64,000 bases of DNA, from assembly GCF_004362805.1 (NCBI RefSeq), contig NZ_SNYF01000005.1, positions 124,001 to 188,000 of the forward strand. Reading direction: 5' to 3'. Below, piece by piece: positions 8,581 through 16,701 of the stretch (position 1 is its first letter; each line of letters opens with the position of its first letter). This stretch comes from Algoriphagus boseongensis. GTDB taxonomy: Bacteria; Bacteroidota; Bacteroidia; Cytophagales; Cyclobacteriaceae. Both the position numbers and the translations under genes were made by a program. Under the pieces are notes generated by a model. That model was not told the origin of the DNA. It made no database searches and was given only the letters and a program-made list of their open reading frames with translations.

Positions 8581-8889
8581 TTGGTGAATAATAGTTGGTT
8601 GCGGTGATAAGTCAAAGGTAAGCTGAATCCCTGATTGTCAAAAACTTTGCCAGTTAAGGACTTGGTGATTTTTGTCAGAGATTTTTCCAAGATTGTCAGC
8701 TATACTTGAGTGAATGACTGATTTCTTGCCTGACATTGTATGTGTAATTCCTTGGAAGTAGGAATGGTTCATTTATTCCCTACATTTATAAATAAAAATA
8801 AATAGCTGATTTGTAGCTGATTAGTAATTGCCTTTTGAGAAATAATCCTGAAAATAAACAATAAAAGAAAAAACCCTGTTTCTAAGGCA
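8581..8889. other. Divergent intergenic region (309 bases)
   Basis: This is the longest gene-free stretch. It holds the promoter of the minus-strand transpeptidase and three similar words, GATTGTCA at 8633-8640, TTTGTCAG at 8671-8678 and GATTGTCAG at 8691-8699, of unknown meaning. A TACATTTA at 8781-8788 may be a -7 element for the pterin gene, but its TTG partner is too far upstream (26 bases). I see no coding potential, terminator or riboswitch fold. Confidence 0.5.
8613..8642 (-). promoter_or_regulatory. Promoter for the YkuD_2 transpeptidase
   Basis: On the minus strand TTTG (8642-8639) is followed after 18 bases by TACCTTTG (8620-8613), a full match to TTTG-N-TAnnTTTG. This predicts a leader of roughly 25 bases before the ATG at 8580. 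Confidence 0.65.
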
Positions 8890-9300
8890 ATGAAAGTATC
8901 TGTCTACCGCAAGGAACATTTTAATGCAGCTCACAGGTTATACAATGCGAGCTGGTCAGACGAGCAGAATGAAGCAGTCTTTGGAAAATGTAATAATCCC
9001 AATTTCCACGGCCATAATTACGAATTAATCGTTCAGCTAAAAGGAGAAATAGATCCTGATACTGGATACGTATATGACATGAAGGTGCTTAGTGACCTCA
9101 TTAAAGCACATGTCCTAAATAAATTTGATCACAAAAACTTAAACTTGGATACCGATGAATTCAAAAATCTCAATCCATCTGCTGAAAACATTGCAGTGGT
9201 TATTTGGAATATTTTGAGGGAAAAAATTGATCGGAAATTCGAATTAACGGTTCGACTTTATGAAACAGAAAGAAACTTTGTTGAATACGATGGGAATTAA
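8890..9300 (+). CDS. 6-pyruvoyl-tetrahydropterin synthase / QueD family enzyme
   Basis: 136 residues with the zinc ligands H15 (AAHR), H40 and H42 (FHGHNY) and catalytic Cys C34 in C-N-N-P-N-F-H-G-H. The catalytic FDHKNLN and a late Glu (YETERNF) are also present. The CNNPNxHGHNY spacing is that of PTPS proper, longer than the CxxxHGH of PTPS-III, so both 6-pyruvoyltetrahydropterin formation and the 6-carboxytetrahydropterin (queuosine) reaction remain possible. The substrate, dihydroneopterin triphosphate, is the product of the overlapping folE, so the two act in sequence in the cytoplasm. Confidence 0.88.
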   Translation: MKVSVYRKEHFNAAHRLYNASWSDEQNEAVFGKCNNPNFHGHNYELIVQLKGEIDPDTGYVYDMKVLSDLIKAHVLNKFDHKNLNLDTDEFKNLNPSAENIAVVIWNILREKIDRKFELTVRLYETERNFVEYDGN

Positions 9301-9964
9301 TCTTGTCAGAGCTTCGATTGAGGAAATCGGAGAAGAACATGTAGGCACTTCCCTGGAGACTCCTCTCCGAGAGGACGCATTTGTAATGGATGATAATCTG
9401 AAAGTCGAGCTAATCGAAAAACATTTTCGGGAAATCATGCATATCCTTGGGCTAGATCTTACAGACGATAGCCTAAAAGGCACACCTCATCGTGTTGCCA
9501 AAATGTATGTGAAAGAAGTATTTGCCGGGTTGAATCCTAAAAACAAACCAGCAGCTAAACTTTTTGAAAATAAATATAAGTATGCTGAAATGTTGGTAGA
9601 AAAGGACATTACTTTCCATTCGCATTGCGAGCATCACTTCGTTCCGATTTATGGTAAAGCCCACGTAGCTTACATTTCCAATGGCAATGTGATTGGACTT
9701 TCCAAAATCAACAGAATTGTTCAGTATTACGCCAAGAGACCTCAAGTGCAGGAGCGCTTGACCATGCAAGTTGGAAACGAGCTCAAAGAGGTTTTAGGAA
9801 CTGAAGATGTTGCTGTTATTATGGACGCTTACCACATGTGTGTGAGCTCCCGAGGAGTAAATGACACGAATAGTTCTACAGTTACTTCATTTTATTCAGG
9901 GAAATTTGAATCAGATGAGCAGAGTAGAAATGAGTTTCTGAAATATATCAGCTTGAAGAAATAA
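9260..9964 (+). CDS. folE: GTP cyclohydrolase I
   Basis: Converts GTP to 7,8-dihydroneopterin triphosphate. 234 residues if started at the ATG at 9260. The alternative ATG at 9290 gives 224 residues and reduces the overlap with the pterin synthase gene from 41 to 11 bases; neither has a clear ribosome site. The zinc ligands are C123 and H126 in SHCEHHFVP and C194 in HMCVSSRGV, and the substrate region includes GTPHRVAK and QERLT. A strong terminator follows, so the unit is a two-gene operon feeding folate, queuosine or tetrahydropterin synthesis. Confidence 0.96.
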   Translation: MKQKETLLNTMGINLVRASIEEIGEEHVGTSLETPLREDAFVMDDNLKVELIEKHFREIMHILGLDLTDDSLKGTPHRVAKMYVKEVFAGLNPKNKPAAKLFENKYKYAEMLVEKDITFHSHCEHHFVPIYGKAHVAYISNGNVIGLSKINRIVQYYAKRPQVQERLTMQVGNELKEVLGTEDVAVIMDAYHMCVSSRGVNDTNSSTVTSFYSGKFESDEQSRNEFLKYISLKK

Positions 9965-9986
9965 GCTCTTGAAACCAATTAAATCC

Positions 9987-10014
9987 AACCCTGCCAAAAG
10001 CAGGGTTTTTTTAT
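9987..10014 (+). terminator. Intrinsic terminator after folE
   Basis: An 8-bp stem AACCCTGC/GCAGGGTT (9987-9994 with 10000-10007) around a CAAAA loop is followed by an unbroken T run. Confidence 0.85.
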
Positions 10015-10067
10015 TTTCTGGAAAACAAAATCCTGTTTTTTTGATTCTAGAGTAAAAGCAAAAGTTA

Positions 10068-10748
10068 ATGAAAGACAAGAATATCGTCCTGATCGGAGGT
10101 AACTCAGGAATTGGAAAAGCAACGGCAAAATTGCTCAGAGAAGCTGAAGCTAATATTTTTCTTTACTCCAAAAGTGGGGATGGAACTACTTCGCTGGATA
10201 TTTCTCAAGATTTTGAAACTTTAACCGGATTACCTGAAGTAATCGACGGAGTGGTGTATTGCCCAGGAACAATCAATCTCAAGCCTTTCCACAGGATTTC
10301 TATGGAAGAATTCAAACAGGAAATGGATGTGAATTTTTTTGGCGCTGTTAGAGTGCTGCAAGCTTGTCTAAAAGGAATGAAAAAATCCTCAGGAGCATCT
10401 GTTGTGATGTACAGTACTGTAGCGGTGCAAACAGGAATGGGTTTTCATGCTGGAATTGCTTCTGCAAAAGGAGCAATTGAAGGCTTGGTAAGGTCTTTGG
10501 CGGCTGAATGGGCACCGAATGGTATCCGAGTAAATGCCATCGCGCCTTCATTGACAGACACTCCGCTTGCTTCAAAACTTTTATCCTCTGACGAAAAAAA
10601 GGAAGCTTCAGATAAGCGTCATCCTCTCGGAAGAATCGGAACTCCGGAGGATTTGGCAGAGGCTACGGTGTTTTTGCTTTCTCAAAAATCATCTTGGATG
10701 ACCGGACAGATTCTTCATATCGATGGGGGAATGTCTGTTCTGAAATAA
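10068..10748 (+). CDS. SDR family oxidoreductase lacking the usual catalytic Tyr
   Basis: 226-residue short-chain dehydrogenase/reductase. The Rossmann motif is G10-G-N-S-G-I-G16, NNAG is replaced by CPGTIN, and the active-site Ser is S115 (MYSTVAV). The C-terminal MTGQILHIDGG is standard for the family. At the Y-x-x-x-K position the sequence is I129-A-S-A-K133, so the proton-donating Tyr is absent while Ser and Lys are kept. The gene follows folE but across a terminator. By position it could be the reductase of a tetrahydropterin pathway, but the altered active site makes the substrate and even the activity uncertain. Confidence 0.9.
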   Translation: MKDKNIVLIGGNSGIGKATAKLLREAEANIFLYSKSGDGTTSLDISQDFETLTGLPEVIDGVVYCPGTINLKPFHRISMEEFKQEMDVNFFGAVRVLQACLKGMKKSSGASVVMYSTVAVQTGMGFHAGIASAKGAIEGLVRSLAAEWAPNGIRVNAIAPSLTDTPLASKLLSSDEKKEASDKRHPLGRIGTPEDLAEATVFLLSQKSSWMTGQILHIDGGMSVLK

Positions 10749-10818
10749 TCCTAAAACAATTTTGTAGTATTATTTGTCTTTATCCTGGGTAAGGTCCCGG
10801 AATGAAAGAATTGTGCAT

Positions 10819-11082
10819 ATGAAGACACTACCTGAATCATATCTTCTTTTTAGGGAAGAATTAAAAAAGGCTCAGCTAGAAAAAGAGAAGCTCAAACAGG
10901 AGTATGAGGAGAAACTGCAAGAAGTCAATCGCGAACTCAGCAGACTGAAAGAGCAGATTCAATCCCAGCAGGACATGATGAGAACCACATTGGACTATGC
11001 TTCCAATTTGGAGAAAATGCTTTGTGAGTACCAAGGCCAAATCAAGCAAGCCCAAGAACTTTCCAAAAAATCCTTTTTCTAA
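10819..11082 (+). CDS. Small coiled-coil protein, unknown function
   Basis: 87 residues from the ATG at 10819; a TTG start 45 bases upstream is also open but adds an atypical segment. Nearly the whole protein from about residue 10 to 80 is charged heptad sequence rich in Lys, Glu and Gln (for example ELSRLKEQIQSQQDMM), predicting one long coiled coil, with no signal peptide. No family is recognised. It lies 17 bases before the next gene and is probably cotranscribed with it and the flavin reductase. Confidence 0.6.
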   Translation: MKTLPESYLLFREELKKAQLEKEKLKQEYEEKLQEVNRELSRLKEQIQSQQDMMRTTLDYASNLEKMLCEYQGQIKQAQELSKKSFF

Positions 11083-11099
11083 TTCCAAATTCTACTACT

Positions 11100-11543
11100 A
11101 TGAATTCGACCCTAAATCCATCCCTCATACAAGAATTTGAAGTTGCATTTGAGGAGCACTACATGCAGGTTTTGGTGAATCCAGACCGAAAAATCATCAT
11201 ATGTAAATTGATGGCAGATTATATACCCATTGATGATTTTAAACTTTCCTTCGAAAAGATCGGAGAATTGGTCAAGGAAGGGAATTTTGAAAAATTCATC
11301 TTCGATAAGCGATCTCTAAGAGCCTTCCACCAGCCCACCATGGAATGGTACTTTATCTATTGGAAAAAGGAAATGCTGGACTACGGATTGAGCGTACACC
11401 GCAAAATTCTACCAGCAGAAAAATGGTTTGAAAAAATGGTGCAGATCGCGAAGGATCAAATTCTTCAGAATTATCCGGAAAATGTGATTTCCAAACTGGA
11501 CATCAAATATTGCGATACCATTGACGAGGCAATTGTAAGCTAA
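11100..11543 (+). CDS. Conserved hypothetical protein, STAS/SpoIIAA-like
   Basis: 147 residues, soluble, with alternating beta and helical segments. The pattern of a strand with KIIICKLMADYIPIDDF, a middle FEKFIFDKRSLRAF, a Trp/Tyr-rich helix (WYFIYWKKEM) and a C-terminal YCDTIDEAI resembles small STAS/SEC14-like Bacteroidota proteins that have no known function. It starts 17 bases after the coiled-coil gene and its stop overlaps the next start (TAATG). No catalytic motif is visible. Confidence 0.6.
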   Translation: MNSTLNPSLIQEFEVAFEEHYMQVLVNPDRKIIICKLMADYIPIDDFKLSFEKIGELVKEGNFEKFIFDKRSLRAFHQPTMEWYFIYWKKEMLDYGLSVHRKILPAEKWFEKMVQIAKDQILQNYPENVISKLDIKYCDTIDEAIVS

Positions 11544-12169
11544 TGCAGTACTTCAGTTCAGAACAAATCAATGCTTTGGATTCTGGATTTAGAAGGAATC
11601 TGATTAATTCACTTTCTGGCTACAAGAGCTTGAATCTTGTAGGAACCAAAAGTGAATCAGGCATAACCAACCTGGCCCCATTTTCCCAGATTATTCACCT
11701 CGGAGCTTATCCGGCCTTCGTTGGAATTCTTTTCCGACCACATACTGTAAAAAGAGATACTCTCGAGAATATCCTGGAAACAGGATTTTTCACCCTAAAT
11801 CATGTTACTCCTGAGTTTTTCAAAGAAGCTCATTGGGCTGCTGCCAATTGGGAGCAATCAGAGTTTGAGGCAACAGGTCTAACAGAAGAATACAAAAAGG
11901 ATTTTTTTGCTCCCTTTGTCAAAGGAAGCCCAGTTCAATTGGGATGTAAATTTGTGGAATCCCAGACCCTTCAGGTCAACCAGACAGTTTTTCTAGTTGG
12001 AAGCATCGAGCATGTTTTCGTTCATGAAAAAGGATTGGTTGAAGATGGTTCTTTGGACTTGAATGAAATGGAAACTGTGACGGTTTCTGGTTTGGATGAT
12101 TATCATACCGGGAAAAGACTGGCCCGTCTTGCCTATCCCAAGCCGAATAAATTTCCAGAGTTGATCTGA
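11543..12169 (+). CDS. Flavin reductase family protein (FMN-binding split barrel)
   Basis: 208 residues of the flavin-reductase-like/DIM6-NTAB fold. Typical elements are the N-terminal NLVGTKSESGITNLAPFSQ (the substrate/flavin loop), the GILFRPHTVKRDTLENI segment and TGFFTLNHV. The C-terminal half has the barrel strands ending in HTGKRLARL. Proteins of this group bind FMN and reduce it or use it to reduce small molecules; the partner is unknown. The start overlaps the upstream stop by one base, so translation is probably coupled, and a hairpin terminator follows. Confidence 0.88.
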   Translation: MQYFSSEQINALDSGFRRNLINSLSGYKSLNLVGTKSESGITNLAPFSQIIHLGAYPAFVGILFRPHTVKRDTLENILETGFFTLNHVTPEFFKEAHWAAANWEQSEFEATGLTEEYKKDFFAPFVKGSPVQLGCKFVESQTLQVNQTVFLVGSIEHVFVHEKGLVEDGSLDLNEMETVTVSGLDDYHTGKRLARLAYPKPNKFPELI

Positions 12170-12200
12170 TAATTTTCAAAAGCTTCGATCCTAGAATTTT

Positions 12201-12229
12201 CTAAATCCTCTGATTTAGCGAGTTTTTTT
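12201..12229 (+). terminator. Probable intrinsic terminator after the flavin reductase gene
   Basis: A 7-bp AT-rich stem CTAAATC/GATTTAG (12201-12207 with 12212-12218) and loop CTCT are followed by CGAG and seven T residues. The stem is weak but the T run is good. Confidence 0.55.
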
Positions 12230-12263
12230 CAGGTAAATTACTCTTCTAAAACCTGAGGATTTG

Positions 12264-13265
12264 ATGAAAAAATTATTGCTACTTTTTTTGATTCCAGCAC
12301 TTTTATTCTCCTGCAAGGATAAAGAATCAAACGAAAATCCATCCTATTTCAATGCTGTCACGGGCGAATTCCCAATGGACTCTTTGGGACTGAGTTTGAT
12401 TCACGAACATATTTTGGTGGATTTTATTGGTGCCGATTCTGTTTCTAGGGAGCGATATAATCGAGATTCTGTGATCCAAAAAGTATTGCCCTATCTTCTT
12501 GAAGTAAAAGAAATGGGGGTAAAGACAATTTTTGATTGCACTCCTTCCTATTTGGGAAAAGACCCAGAATTGCTTTTGGAACTTAGTCGTTTGACAGGGA
12601 TTCGGTTTTTAACTAATACAGGATACTACGGAGCTGTGGGTGGGAAATATCTTCCTCCTCATGCGTTCACGGAATCTGCTGAGGAATTAGCCAAAAGATG
12701 GATTGCTGAATTTGAAAATGGAATTGAGGGAACCTCCATCAAACCAAGTTTTATCAAAATCTCCGTCAATGAAGCAGATACCTTATCAGCCATTGATCAA
12801 AAACTAGTTCAGGCCGCTGCCATTACTCATCTAACTACCGGGCTGACCATTGCCTCTCATACCGGAACATGGAAAACTGCCGCTCAGGAAGTCAGGATTC
12901 TTCAGAAAATGGGAGTGGAGCCTTCAGAATTTGTTTGGGTTCATGCTCAGGCCGAACAGGACTTTTCAAACTATGAAAAAGCAGCAGGTTTAGGCGTCTG
13001 GATTTCTCTGGATGGGATCGGCTGGGCAATTGAACCCTACGTGGAACGATTAGTTTTTGCCAAGGAAAAAGGAATTCTGGGAAATATCCTGGTCTCCCAC
13101 GATGCAGGCTGGTATGACCCCGAAAAACCCAATGGAGGAGATTTTCAACCTTTCACCAATATCTTCGAAAAGCTTATTCCAATTCTTAAGGAAAGGGGTT
13201 TTTCAGAAGAAGATTGGAAAACCTTATTAATTGAAAATCCCAAAAAAGCCTTTGAATTGAATTAA
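12264..13265 (+). CDS. Phosphotriesterase-family metal hydrolase, lipoprotein
   Basis: 333 residues from the ATG at 12264; the codon before it is TTG. A lipoprotein signal ends at C17 (LLFSC), placing the enzyme in a membrane facing the periplasm or outer membrane. The whole binuclear metal set of the PTE branch of amidohydrolases is present: H47-x-H49 (HEHI), the carbamylated Lys K165 (FIKISVNE), H199 (ASHTGTW), H227 (WVHAQAE) and D280 (SHDAG). Natural substrates of this family are usually lactones or phosphoesters; which applies here is unknown. The gene appears isolated. Confidence 0.9.
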   Translation: MKKLLLLFLIPALLFSCKDKESNENPSYFNAVTGEFPMDSLGLSLIHEHILVDFIGADSVSRERYNRDSVIQKVLPYLLEVKEMGVKTIFDCTPSYLGKDPELLLELSRLTGIRFLTNTGYYGAVGGKYLPPHAFTESAEELAKRWIAEFENGIEGTSIKPSFIKISVNEADTLSAIDQKLVQAAAITHLTTGLTIASHTGTWKTAAQEVRILQKMGVEPSEFVWVHAQAEQDFSNYEKAAGLGVWISLDGIGWAIEPYVERLVFAKEKGILGNILVSHDAGWYDPEKPNGGDFQPFTNIFEKLIPILKERGFSEEDWKTLLIENPKKAFELN

Positions 13266-13364
13266 TTATCTGTAAATCAAAGGCTTTTGGAAAAGAGAAA
13301 TTCTAATCTCTAAATCTCTTTCCAAATTTTCTTTGCCGCATTTCTGCAAGCGGCTTGAGCTTCT

Positions 13365-13372
13365 TACCTTTG
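13365..13372 (+). promoter_or_regulatory. Possible -7 element of guaA promoter
   Basis: TACCTTTG matches TAnnTTTG exactly and ends four bases before the guaA ATG, which would give a leaderless or near-leaderless transcript. A good -33 TTTG at the right distance is not seen; the closest is TTTCTG at 13341-13346. Confidence 0.4.
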
Positions 13373-13375
13373 CGC

Positions 13376-14905
13376 ATGGCAGAACAAATCCTTATCCTAG
13401 ATTTTGGTTCTCAGTATACCCAACTCATCGCCCGAAGAGTCCGAGAACTGAACGTTTACTGTGAAATTCACCCTTACAACAAAGTTCCCGAAATCACTTC
13501 TGATATCAAGGGAATCATCCTTTCCGGATCGCCTTGCTCAGTTAGAGACGAGGGTGCGCCAGATGTAGACATTGATGCTTTCCGTGGAAAATTACCTGTA
13601 TTAGGGGTTTGTTACGGGGCACAACTTTTAGCTAGTAAATATGGAGGTGAAGTTTTGCCATCCACCATCAGGGAATATGGCCGTGCAAATTTGGATCATA
13701 TCGATCTTCACCATGATTTGCTTAAGGAAATGACCCATGGATCTCAGGTTTGGATGTCTCATGGAGATACAATCAAAGAACTTCCAACCGGTTTTGAAGT
13801 GATCGCTAGCACTTCTTCCGTTCGAGTGGCAGCATTCAAAGTGGAAGGGGAGAAAACCTATGGGATCCAGTTTCACCCAGAAGTTACCCATTCTTTGGAA
13901 GGGAAAAACTTGCTGAGAAACTTCGTAGTGGGAATCTGCGAATGCAATCAGGACTGGACTTCTGACACCTTCATCGATGCCACCGTAGCTGAATTAAAAG
14001 CGAAAATTGGCAGTGATAAAGTGGTTATGGGCCTTTCAGGAGGAGTTGACTCTTCTGTGGCAGCTACCTTGATTCATCGGGCAATTGGAGATCAATTGAC
14101 TTGTGTGTTTGTGGATAATGGCTTGCTGAGAAAAAATGAATTTGAGGAGGTTTTGGATTCCTACCAGCACATGGGTTTAAATGTGATCGGAGTAGACTCA
14201 AAGCAAAGATTTTATGATGCTTTGGCAGGTCTAACCGACCCAGAAGCAAAAAGAAAGGCAATCGGAAGAGTATTCATTGAGGTATTTGACGACGAAGCCC
14301 ATAAAATTGAAGGTGTAAAATGGCTAGGTCAGGGGACAATTTATCCGGATGTTATCGAGTCAGTTTCTGTTAAAGGCCCATCTGCTACCATCAAGTCTCA
14401 CCATAATGTGGGAGGGTTGCCTGATTTCATGAAGCTTTCCGTTGTGGAGCCTTTGAATACCTTATTCAAAGACGAAGTTCGGGAAGTGGGTAGAGCTTTG
14501 GGAATTCCTGAAAATATCATCGGAAGACATCCTTTCCCAGGACCTGGATTGGCTATTCGAATTTTGGGAGATATCACCGCAGAAAAAGTAAAAACCCTTC
14601 AGGAGGTAGATTATATTTTCATTCAGGGCTTAAAAAATCATGGTCTTTATGATCAGGTTTGGCAGGCTGGTGCAATTTTACTTCCGATTCAATCGGTTGG
14701 AGTAATGGGAGATGAGCGAACTTATGAGAAGGTGGTTGCACTCCGTGCGGTAGGTTCAGTGGATGGAATGACAGCAGATTGGATTCATTTGCCTTATGAT
14801 TTCTTGGGTAAAATGTCCAATGAAATCATTAACCGTGTGAAGGGAGTGAATCGCGTGGTTTATGACATTTCGTCCAAGCCACCGGCAACTATCGAGTGGG
14901 AATAA
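13376..14905 (+). CDS. guaA: GMP synthase (glutamine-hydrolysing)
   Basis: Aminates XMP to GMP using glutamine and ATP. 509 residues from the ATG at 13376 ([14 protein letters not shown]); an upstream TTG is in frame but unneeded. The class I amidotransferase domain (about 1-190) has the triad C79 (GVCYGAQ), H167 and E169 (FHPEV). The ATP-pyrophosphatase domain begins with the P-loop SGGVDSS at 221-227, and the C-terminal dimerisation domain ends in the conserved KPPATIEWE. Complete and canonical. A hairpin terminator follows. Confidence 0.98.
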   Translation: MAEQILILDFGSQYTQLIARRVRELNVYCEIHPYNKVPEITSDIKGIILSGSPCSVRDEGAPDVDIDAFRGKLPVLGVCYGAQLLASKYGGEVLPSTIREYGRANLDHIDLHHDLLKEMTHGSQVWMSHGDTIKELPTGFEVIASTSSVRVAAFKVEGEKTYGIQFHPEVTHSLEGKNLLRNFVVGICECNQDWTSDTFIDATVAELKAKIGSDKVVMGLSGGVDSSVAATLIHRAIGDQLTCVFVDNGLLRKNEFEEVLDSYQHMGLNVIGVDSKQRFYDALAGLTDPEAKRKAIGRVFIEVFDDEAHKIEGVKWLGQGTIYPDVIESVSVKGPSATIKSHHNVGGLPDFMKLSVVEPLNTLFKDEVREVGRALGIPENIIGRHPFPGPGLAIRILGDITAEKVKTLQEVDYIFIQGLKNHGLYDQVWQAGAILLPIQSVGVMGDERTYEKVVALRAVGSVDGMTADWIHLPYDFLGKMSNEIINRVKGVNRVVYDISSKPPATIEWE

Positions 14906-14940
14906 TCCTTTGGACATACTCCGAAGATGAAAATATGTTA

Positions 14941-14967
14941 AACCCGGAGCCTATTCTTCGGGTTTTT
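14941..14967 (+). terminator. Intrinsic terminator after guaA
   Basis: A 9-bp stem with one G-T pair (14941-14949 with 14956-14964) around CCTATT is followed by TTTTT. Confidence 0.75.
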
Positions 14968-14994
14968 CCTTTACCAGCCCATTTCGGCTTAGTC

Positions 14995-15024
14995 TTTGGG
15001 TTTGGAAATAATGCCTTAAATTTG
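14995..15024 (+). promoter_or_regulatory. Promoter for the binding-protein/hemL pair
   Basis: TTTG at 14995-14998, an 18-base spacer and TAAATTTG at 15017-15024 match the Bacteroidota consensus fully. The predicted leader is about 30 bases before the ATG at 15061. Confidence 0.65.
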
Positions 15025-15060
15025 AATTCAAAGAAATCAACCGACTTACCCTTAGGTCCA

Positions 15061-16698
15061 ATGCAAAGAATTCTTCTTTTCCTTTCTGTATTTTTTATCC
15101 TGAATAGCAGCATTGCTCAGTCCATTCCGGAGAATTTTCAAAAAGCTAAAAATGAGCTTTCTTCAAAGGATTACTGGACGGCGATCAACTCCTTCAAGCC
15201 CTTTTTGGATTTTGAAAAATATGGTAATCTTGCCAACTATGCAGCTTTTCATACTGCAGAGGCCTATTTGCTGGTCAATCAACCCGGGCAGGCTATTGAA
15301 GTTTTAAGACCTGCGTATAGCCGAAATTGGAATAAATCAGATGAATTAAAATACCTCTTGGCTTTAGGCTATTTCCAAAATGGACAGACTGTCGATGCAC
15401 TGAGAATAGTTCAGCAGATCAAAAATCAGGAGGTTTTGGAAAAGGCTTATAATGCGAGTTATGAATTTGCCAGTAAGACTTCTCCAAGCTTTTTGGTGAC
15501 GAATCTCGAAGAGTTTAAGACCAACGAGGGGTATACCGCAGCTTTGGCATTTGTTCTTCAAAGCAAAAGTATCATGACGGCCGGAGAAAGAGAGGCTTTA
15601 AAAATGATTTCTGAATCCGGTAAAAATCCTGTAATCGCCAAGGATGAGATTTTGGATATCGTGGTGATTTTTCCTTTTACCTCAGGATCTAGTGCCGTTT
15701 CAGGTATGGCTAGCAATGATTTCCTGTTTGAATTGTATCAGGGGATTGAAATGGGGGTAGAGGATTTGAAAAGACAAGGAGTGAAAGTTACCCTACAATC
15801 CTTCGATTCCAAAAGAGATTTGAAGGTCTTGTCTTCCTTGCTTCAGGATCCAGCCGTGAATAATGCTGATGTGATTATTGGACCGATTTATCCAGATGAG
15901 TCGGTTATGGTCAGTGAATTCGCAGAAGCTGAAAAAATTCCATTTATCCACCCACTTTCCAATTTGGGAGAAAGATTTGAGCAACTCAAATACAGCTACC
16001 TTTTTAGACCTTCAGCTGTCACCTTGACCAAAAACACGGTTTCTTCGCTCAAAAAGCAAGGCTGGGGCAGGGAAGTAGCCATTGGGTATTCTGGCACATC
16101 CAGAGATGAAAAAATGGCTCAAGATCTTGCAGCAGAATTTGCAAAAGAAGGATTTACCGTAGTCAAGAATGAACGAATCGATCAAAGATCAGTTAATTCT
16201 TTTTTGCAAGGTCTGGGAATAAGCCGTGGAGGAAGTGCCAAGGTCGATCAGGTAATTCTCCTTACAGATGATCCAGCCATTGCGCAGCCTACCTTTGCCT
16301 TGATGGAAAGTATTACGGCTTCCGTGCCGGTCGTGGTGATGGACTCTTGGCTCACCTTCAATTTTGCAAATTTTGAAATGTTGGAGTTTCCTAACTTCTA
16401 TTTCATTTCAAACAACACCCTCAATTTTGGAACTGAGGAAATGAAGCAGTTTAAGAATAGATTCTACGAAAAATATTTAGCCTATCCTAGCTTGAATACA
16501 CTCCTTGGTTCTGAGTTGGTTTATTGGGTTAGCTCCAATACAGACCTGAAAAATGGGTTAAGTTTCCGAAACTCATTGGACCAAAACTCCTTTCAAAATG
16601 GAAGATTTACCTTCGGGTTTAACTTCCGAAATTCAAACAATAACCTTTATTCCCCGATCCTAAAATTGGAAAATGGAGAATTGATTCCTTTAAACTAA
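15061..16698 (+). CDS. Type-1 periplasmic-binding-fold protein with TPR-like N-terminal domain
   Basis: 545 residues from the ATG at 15061, where a signal peptide begins (MQRILLFLSVFF, cleavage near IAQS); upstream in-frame codons run through the guaA terminator and promoter, so they are not used. Residues about 20-190 are helical TPR-like repeats (AKNELSSKDYWTAINSF, YLALGYFQNGQ). From about 200 on it has the leucine-binding-protein fold (DIVVIFPFTS, DVIIGPIYPDES, IPFIHPLSNLG). The TPR plus type-1 fold arrangement recalls LpoA, a penicillin-binding-protein activator, more than a transporter subunit. No permease genes are nearby. It lies three bases upstream of hemL. Confidence 0.75.
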   Translation: MQRILLFLSVFFILNSSIAQSIPENFQKAKNELSSKDYWTAINSFKPFLDFEKYGNLANYAAFHTAEAYLLVNQPGQAIEVLRPAYSRNWNKSDELKYLLALGYFQNGQTVDALRIVQQIKNQEVLEKAYNASYEFASKTSPSFLVTNLEEFKTNEGYTAALAFVLQSKSIMTAGEREALKMISESGKNPVIAKDEILDIVVIFPFTSGSSAVSGMASNDFLFELYQGIEMGVEDLKRQGVKVTLQSFDSKRDLKVLSSLLQDPAVNNADVIIGPIYPDESVMVSEFAEAEKIPFIHPLSNLGERFEQLKYSYLFRPSAVTLTKNTVSSLKKQGWGREVAIGYSGTSRDEKMAQDLAAEFAKEGFTVVKNERIDQRSVNSFLQGLGISRGGSAKVDQVILLTDDPAIAQPTFALMESITASVPVVVMDSWLTFNFANFEMLEFPNFYFISNNTLNFGTEEMKQFKNRFYEKYLAYPSLNTLLGSELVYWVSSNTDLKNGLSFRNSLDQNSFQNGRFTFGFNFRNSNNNLYSPILKLENGELIPLN

Positions 16699-16701
16699 AC
16701 C

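Noticed and set aside
8700..8889. preQ1 or other riboswitch upstream of the PTPS/QueD-like gene
   Set aside because: The leader is AT-rich and I could not find the hairpin plus C-rich tail expected of a preQ1 switch.
14896..15060. Upstream extension of the binding-protein gene
   Set aside because: The extra residues span the guaA terminator and a consensus promoter; the signal peptide starts at 15061.
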